A stretch of 64,000 bases of DNA from Alloyangia pacifica (GTDB lineage: Bacteria; Pseudomonadota; Alphaproteobacteria; Rhodobacterales; Rhodobacteraceae), in NCBI RefSeq assembly GCF_900116195.1, contig NZ_FOZW01000015.1, forward strand, positions 1 to 64,000, written 5' to 3'. The notes below the pieces were generated by a model. It did not search any database. It was not told the DNA's origin and saw only the letters and a program-made list of their open reading frames with translations. The translations under genes and the position numbers were made by a program. Of this stretch, positions 60,479 to 64,000 are shown piece after piece; the stretch's first letter is position 1, and each line of letters begins with the position of its first letter.

Positions 60479-61990
60479 ATGTGGTTGGAAAACCTCCAAC
60501 GGACGTTCCTCGACTGGGACGCCATGGCCGAGATCTTGCCGATCATGCTGTCGACCGGCCTGAAGAACACGCTGATCCTCGCGGCCGCCTCGACAATCAT
60601 CGGCATCATCATCGGCATCATTCTTGCGGTAATGGGCATTTCGCGCGCCGCCTGGCTGCGGGTGCCCGCGCGCATCTACACCGACATCTTCCGCGGCCTG
60701 CCCGCCATCGTCACCATCCTGCTCATCGGACAGGGCTTCGCCGGGCTCGGGCGTGAGCTTTTCGGTCCCTCCCCCTACCCGCTCGGCATCCTCGCGCTGA
60801 GCCTGATCGCCGGGGCGTATATCGGCGAAATCTTCCGGGCCGGCATCCAGAGCGTGCCGACCGGCCAGATGGAGGCCTGCCGCGCCCTCTCGATGAGCTA
60901 CAGTCAGGGCATGCGCCTGATTGTCGTGCCGCAGGGCATCCGCCGCGTGCTGCCGGCGCTGGTCAACCAGTTCATCTCGAACGTGAAGGACAGCTCGCTG
61001 ATCTACTTCCTCGGCCTCCTGGCCTCGGAACGCGAGATCTTCCGCGTCGGGCAGGACGCCGCAGTGGTCACCGGCAACCTCTCGCCGCTGCTTCTGGCGG
61101 GGATTTTCTATCTGGTGATCACCGTGCCGCTGACCCACCTGGTCAACCACATCGACCACCGCCTGCGGTCCGGCAAGCGGACAACCGGGGCCCAGCCCAG
61201 CAGCGGTCTCGACGAGGTGGACGAGCTTGGCGCCGCGACGCGCAATGCCGAGCAGACCCGCTTCAACGGCGGCAGCCTGTCGATCCGCGACCTGCGGCTC
61301 AGCTATGGCCCCCTCGAAGTGCTGCGCGGGATCAACCTCGAGATCCCCAAGGGATCCGTCACCTGCATCGTCGGACCTTCCGGCTCGGGCAAGTCGACAC
61401 TTCTGCGCAGCCTCAACCGGCTCGTCGAGATGAACGGCGGCCAGGTGATGCTCGATGGCACCGACATCCGCGGCATGAAACCCGAGACCCTGCGCGCCCG
61501 CGTCGGCATGGTGTTCCAGCACTTCAACCTCTTCCCCGATCACACAGCGCGCGAGAACATCATGCTCTCGCTCACCAGGATCAAGGGGCTGCCGCGCGCC
61601 GAGGCCCGCGCCATCGCCGACGCCCGCCTCGCCGAGGTCGGCCTGCAGGGGCGCGGCGATCACCGGCCGTCGAACCTGTCGGGCGGACAGCAGCAGCGCG
61701 TCGCCATCGCCCGGGCTCTGGCGATGGACCCCGAGGTGGTGCTCTTCGACGAGGTCACCAGCGCCCTCGACCCGGAACTGGTGAAGGGCGTGCTCAACCT
61801 CATGGCCGATCTCGGGCGGCGCGGCATGACCATGGTCGTGGTCACCCACGAGATGGGCTTCGCGCGGCAGGTCGCTGACCAGATCGTCTTCATGGACGAG
61901 GGCAAGATCGTCGAAGCCGGCACGCCCGACGCGCTCTTCGACAACCCGCAGACCGACCGGCTGAAGAAGTTCTTCGCCGAGGTCCTGTGA
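60479..61990 (+). CDS. Fused amino-acid ABC permease-ATPase
   Basis: This 503-residue single polypeptide joins a HisMQ/GlnP-type permease to a GlnQ-type ATPase. Residues 1 to about 228 carry five hydrophobic segments and the EAA loop GQMEACRALSMSYSQGMRLI. Residues 229-264 are a hydrophilic linker. Residues 265-503 hold Walker [10 protein letters not shown] (299-307), Q-loop FQHFNLFPDH, signature LSGGQQQR, Walker B VVLFDEVTSALDP and switch His in VVTHEMGF. Walker B has DEV in place of the usual DEP. The fusion is in one uninterrupted frame, so it is not a sequencing artefact by appearance, and a homodimer would make a complete transporter core. Confidence 0.92.
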   Translation: MWLENLQRTFLDWDAMAEILPIMLSTGLKNTLILAAASTIIGIIIGIILAVMGISRAAWLRVPARIYTDIFRGLPAIVTILLIGQGFAGLGRELFGPSPYPLGILALSLIAGAYIGEIFRAGIQSVPTGQMEACRALSMSYSQGMRLIVVPQGIRRVLPALVNQFISNVKDSSLIYFLGLLASEREIFRVGQDAAVVTGNLSPLLLAGIFYLVITVPLTHLVNHIDHRLRSGKRTTGAQPSSGLDEVDELGAATRNAEQTRFNGGSLSIRDLRLSYGPLEVLRGINLEIPKGSVTCIVGPSGSGKSTLLRSLNRLVEMNGGQVMLDGTDIRGMKPETLRARVGMVFQHFNLFPDHTARENIMLSLTRIKGLPRAEARAIADARLAEVGLQGRGDHRPSNLSGGQQQRVAIARALAMDPEVVLFDEVTSALDPELVKGVLNLMADLGRRGMTMVVVTHEMGFARQVADQIVFMDEGKIVEAGTPDALFDNPQTDRLKKFFAEVL

Positions 61991-62014
61991 CACGGAAAAC
62001 CTAAGGAAACTCCG

Positions 62015-63046
62015 ATGAAAGACCTATCATGGGGCATCCTCGGCACCGCCGGCATCGCGCGCAAGGCGATGCTGCCCGCCCTGCGGGATGCCGAGGGCTG
62101 CCGCCTTGGCGCGATCGCCTCGCGCGATGTCGCCCGGGCCGAGGCTATGGCCGGCGCGTTCGGCATCCCGCGCGCCTACGGCAGCTACGAGGCACTGCTC
62201 GCGGACCCCGAAATCGAGGTGATCTACAATCCCCTGCCAAACCACCTGCACGTGCCCCTGACATTGCAGGCGCTGGCCGCCGGCAAGCATGTGCTGTGCG
62301 AGAAGCCCCTCGCCCTGACCCTCGCCGAAGCCCGCGAGGTCACCACAGCGGCGCAAGCCGCGGGGCGCGTGGTGGCCGAGGCCTTCATGACCCGCCACCA
62401 CCCGCAATGGATCAAAGCCCGTGAACTGGTGAGCGCGGGCCGGATCGGCCGGCTCACCGGCGTGCAGGCGCTGTTCAGCTACTGCAACGACGATCCGCAA
62501 AACGTCCGCAACCAGAAGGACATCGGCGGTGGCGGGCTCTATGACGTCGGCTGCTACGCGGTCGACACCGCGCGGTTCTTCTTCGGTGCCGAGCCCGAGG
62601 CGGTGAGCTGTACCATGGACCTCGATCCCAAGTTCGGCACTGACCGTCTGACCACCGGGACCGCGCGTTTTCCGGGCGGTGGGCAGCTGAGCTTTACCGT
62701 CTCGACCCAGTCTGCGCTGGTTCAGCAGCTCACGCTGCTCGGCACCGAGGGCTACCTCGTGCTCGACGCGCCCTTCAACTGCCCGCCCGATCACCCAGCG
62801 CGGCTGGCGCTCGACAACGGCGCAGACCTGCTCGGTGGCGGGCGCGAGCTGCTGACCTGCCCGCCCGCCGACCAATACCGCCTGCAGGCCGAAAGTTTTG
62901 CCCGGGCGGTGCATCAGGGCGGGTTTGCCGCCGATGCGGCCGCGGACACCCTTGGCAACGCCGCCGCGCTCGAGGCGCTGACACGCGCCGCACAGAGCCA
63001 TCGCTGGGAAGCCATCACCTCGACAACGGGACAAGCAGGAGACTGA
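62015..63046 (+). CDS. Gfo/Idh/MocA-family oxidoreductase
   Basis: This 343-residue NAD(P)-dependent dehydrogenase has a Rossmann fold (WGILGTAGIARKAMLPAL), VLCEKPLALTLAEA near residue 95 and the C-terminal GFO_IDH_MocA_C domain with GGGGLYDVGCYAVDTARFFFG, where Asp and Tyr/His form the usual active site. GGAAAC precedes the ATG. It follows the transporter by 24 bases and the FAD gene starts two bases later, so it is part of the same catabolic operon. The family covers sugar, inositol, opine and glycated-compound oxidation; the substrate is not determinable here. Confidence 0.88.
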   Translation: MKDLSWGILGTAGIARKAMLPALRDAEGCRLGAIASRDVARAEAMAGAFGIPRAYGSYEALLADPEIEVIYNPLPNHLHVPLTLQALAAGKHVLCEKPLALTLAEAREVTTAAQAAGRVVAEAFMTRHHPQWIKARELVSAGRIGRLTGVQALFSYCNDDPQNVRNQKDIGGGGLYDVGCYAVDTARFFFGAEPEAVSCTMDLDPKFGTDRLTTGTARFPGGGQLSFTVSTQSALVQQLTLLGTEGYLVLDAPFNCPPDHPARLALDNGADLLGGGRELLTCPPADQYRLQAESFARAVHQGGFAADAAADTLGNAAALEALTRAAQSHRWEAITSTTGQAGD

Positions 63047-63047
63047 C

Positions 63048-64000
63048 ATGCAGTGCCCCAAACCCTCCATCTCCACCGCGCTGATCATCGGCGGCGGCAT
63101 CTTCGGCGTCTCGACCGCCGCGCAGCTCAGCCGCATGGGCGTGCAAGTGACCCTGATCAACGATGGCCCGCTGGGCAACGGGGCCTCCGGGCGTTCGCTG
63201 GCCTGGCTCAATACCGCGCGGCGGCGCAGCCTGCCCTACCACCGACTTCGGCAGGCCGGGATCGAGCGCTATCGTGTGCTGGCCGACCGCAATCCCGGCG
63301 CCAGCTGGCTATCCTTCGCCGGCGGACTTACTTGGGACGCGGAAGACGACAGCAACGAGATCGCCGATGTCTTCCGCTACGAGCGGGAGCTGGGCTACCC
63401 TGCCGAACTGCTGTCCGGCGAGGAAGTGAGCGCGCAGATCGAGGGGGTCGATGGCGCGCAGGTGACCAGCGCCGGCGCGATCCTCAATGCCAACGAAGGT
63501 TGGGTTGACCTGCCGTCGCTGATTCATCAGCTCGCCGCCGAGGTCACGGCCGCAGGCGGCACCATCGTCACCGATGCGGGCCGGGCCGAGTTGATCGTGG
63601 AAGACGGCCGCTGCACCGGCGCGCGCTGCGCCGATGGGCGCACGTTCTCTGCCGACAAGCTGCTGCTGGCCACCGGCCCCGCGGTTCCCGCCACGGTGGC
63701 CGAACAGGGCATCACCATCGGTGACGACACCCCCGTGGCGCTGCTCGTCGAGACCCATCCGCTTTCGCATCCGCTCCGCACTGTGCTCAACACCCCGCGC
63801 GTCGCCATCCGTCCGACCCCAGACGGGGCGTTCTACCTCGACTCCGGCTGGTCCGAGGAAGAGGTGGTCGTGCACCAGAACGGCACCTTCGAGGCGTTGC
63901 CCTCGACAGTCAGCGAGTTGATCGACGAGGCCCGCAAGGTTCTCAGCGGCGCGCCGGACCTGCAGGTGAAGGCGGTGCACCTTGGTCCCAAGCCGATCCC
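63048..64000 (+). CDS. FAD-dependent oxidoreductase, DadA/DAO-type (cut by window edge)
   Basis: The frame starts at ATG 63048 after CAGGAG, one base after the previous stop, and is open to the window end (317 residues seen). The FAD site is ALIIGGGIFGVSTAAQLSRM with an adjoining GNGASGRSLAWLN, typical of the DAO fold that includes D-amino-acid dehydrogenases, glycine oxidase, opine oxidases and fructosyl-amino-acid oxidases. The C-terminal catalytic part lies outside the window. Its operon with an amino-acid importer suggests oxidation of an imported amino acid or N-substituted amino acid. Confidence 0.85.
   Translation, partial: MQCPKPSISTALIIGGGIFGVSTAAQLSRMGVQVTLINDGPLGNGASGRSLAWLNTARRRSLPYHRLRQAGIERYRVLADRNPGASWLSFAGGLTWDAEDDSNEIADVFRYERELGYPAELLSGEEVSAQIEGVDGAQVTSAGAILNANEGWVDLPSLIHQLAAEVTAAGGTIVTDAGRAELIVEDGRCTGARCADGRTFSADKLLLATGPAVPATVAEQGITIGDDTPVALLVETHPLSHPLRTVLNTPRVAIRPTPDGAFYLDSGWSEEEVVVHQNGTFEALPSTVSELIDEARKVLSGAPDLQVKAVHLGPKPI

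Noticed and set aside
59501..61993. 830-codon minus-strand frame across the fourth ABC system
   Set aside because: Antisense of a clear binding protein and permease-ATPase; no credible domain.
1..64000. CRISPR array or replication origin
   Set aside because: No regularly spaced direct repeats, iteron clusters or repABC/dnaA-like genes were seen.

Overview
The window is GC-rich with tightly packed operons and gene content (iol, mat, TRAP and FbpABC/AfuABC-type transporters, HglS/YdiJ-type lysine catabolism) typical of a Rhodobacterales/roseobacter-like alphaproteobacterium. No replication, ribosomal or tRNA gene is seen. The many catabolic operons and insertion sequences suit an accessory replicon or chromosomal island, but the sequence alone does not decide this.

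Layout. 1-6.1 kb is an IS graveyard: the 5' end of an IS21-type istA, a truncated IS110 transposase, an intact IS110 transposase, and an IS256 transposase split by a second IS110 element. 6.1-8.4 kb holds small and hypothetical genes. 8.7-12.4 kb is a malonate operon (matR / matA-matB). 12.4-12.7 kb holds scars: a 32-bp IS110 fragment joined to a frameshifted LacI remnant. 12.7-19.4 kb (minus strand) is a myo-inositol catabolic operon iolG-iolC/DUF2090-iolD-iolE-iolB. 19.8-34.3 kb holds two FbpABC/AfuABC-type ABC transporters bracketing an inositol-monophosphatase-type enzyme, a Cys-X5-Arg phosphatase, a metallophosphoesterase, a Na/Pi-cotransporter-PhoU protein and a LacI regulator. 34.4-35.6 kb holds pseudogenes. 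35.9-46.5 kb encodes a lysine/pipecolate branch (HglS, aminoadipate-semialdehyde dehydrogenase, D-2-hydroxyglutarate dehydrogenase, pipecolate oxidase, aminotransferase) with three LysR regulators nearby. 47.6-58.2 kb encodes LacI, a polar amino-acid ABC system, a TRAP transporter, an FrlD-like kinase, an FrlB-like deglycase, an FrlR-like GntR regulator and an ornithine-cyclodeaminase-family reductase. 58.3-64 kb has another LacI, a second amino-acid ABC system with a fused permease-ATPase, a Gfo/Idh/MocA dehydrogenase and an FAD oxidoreductase cut by the window edge.

Two coherent systems stand out. (1) An inferred phospho-inositol (or related phospho-polyol) island: phosphorylated substrate is imported intact, dephosphorylated in the cytosol by up to three phosphatases, the surplus phosphate leaves through the Na/Pi-PhoU protein, and the free polyol enters the adjacent iol pathway. 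Closely similar operator-like palindromes lie between iolG and the phosphatase/transporter operon and in front of the second transporter. (2) An inferred glycated-lysine (Amadori) island: TRAP/ABC uptake, FrlD/FrlB release of the amino acid, then the pipecolate-aminoadipate-oxoadipate-hydroxyglutarate route to 2-oxoglutarate. Both are inferences from gene content, motifs and operators; substrates cannot be read from sequence alone.
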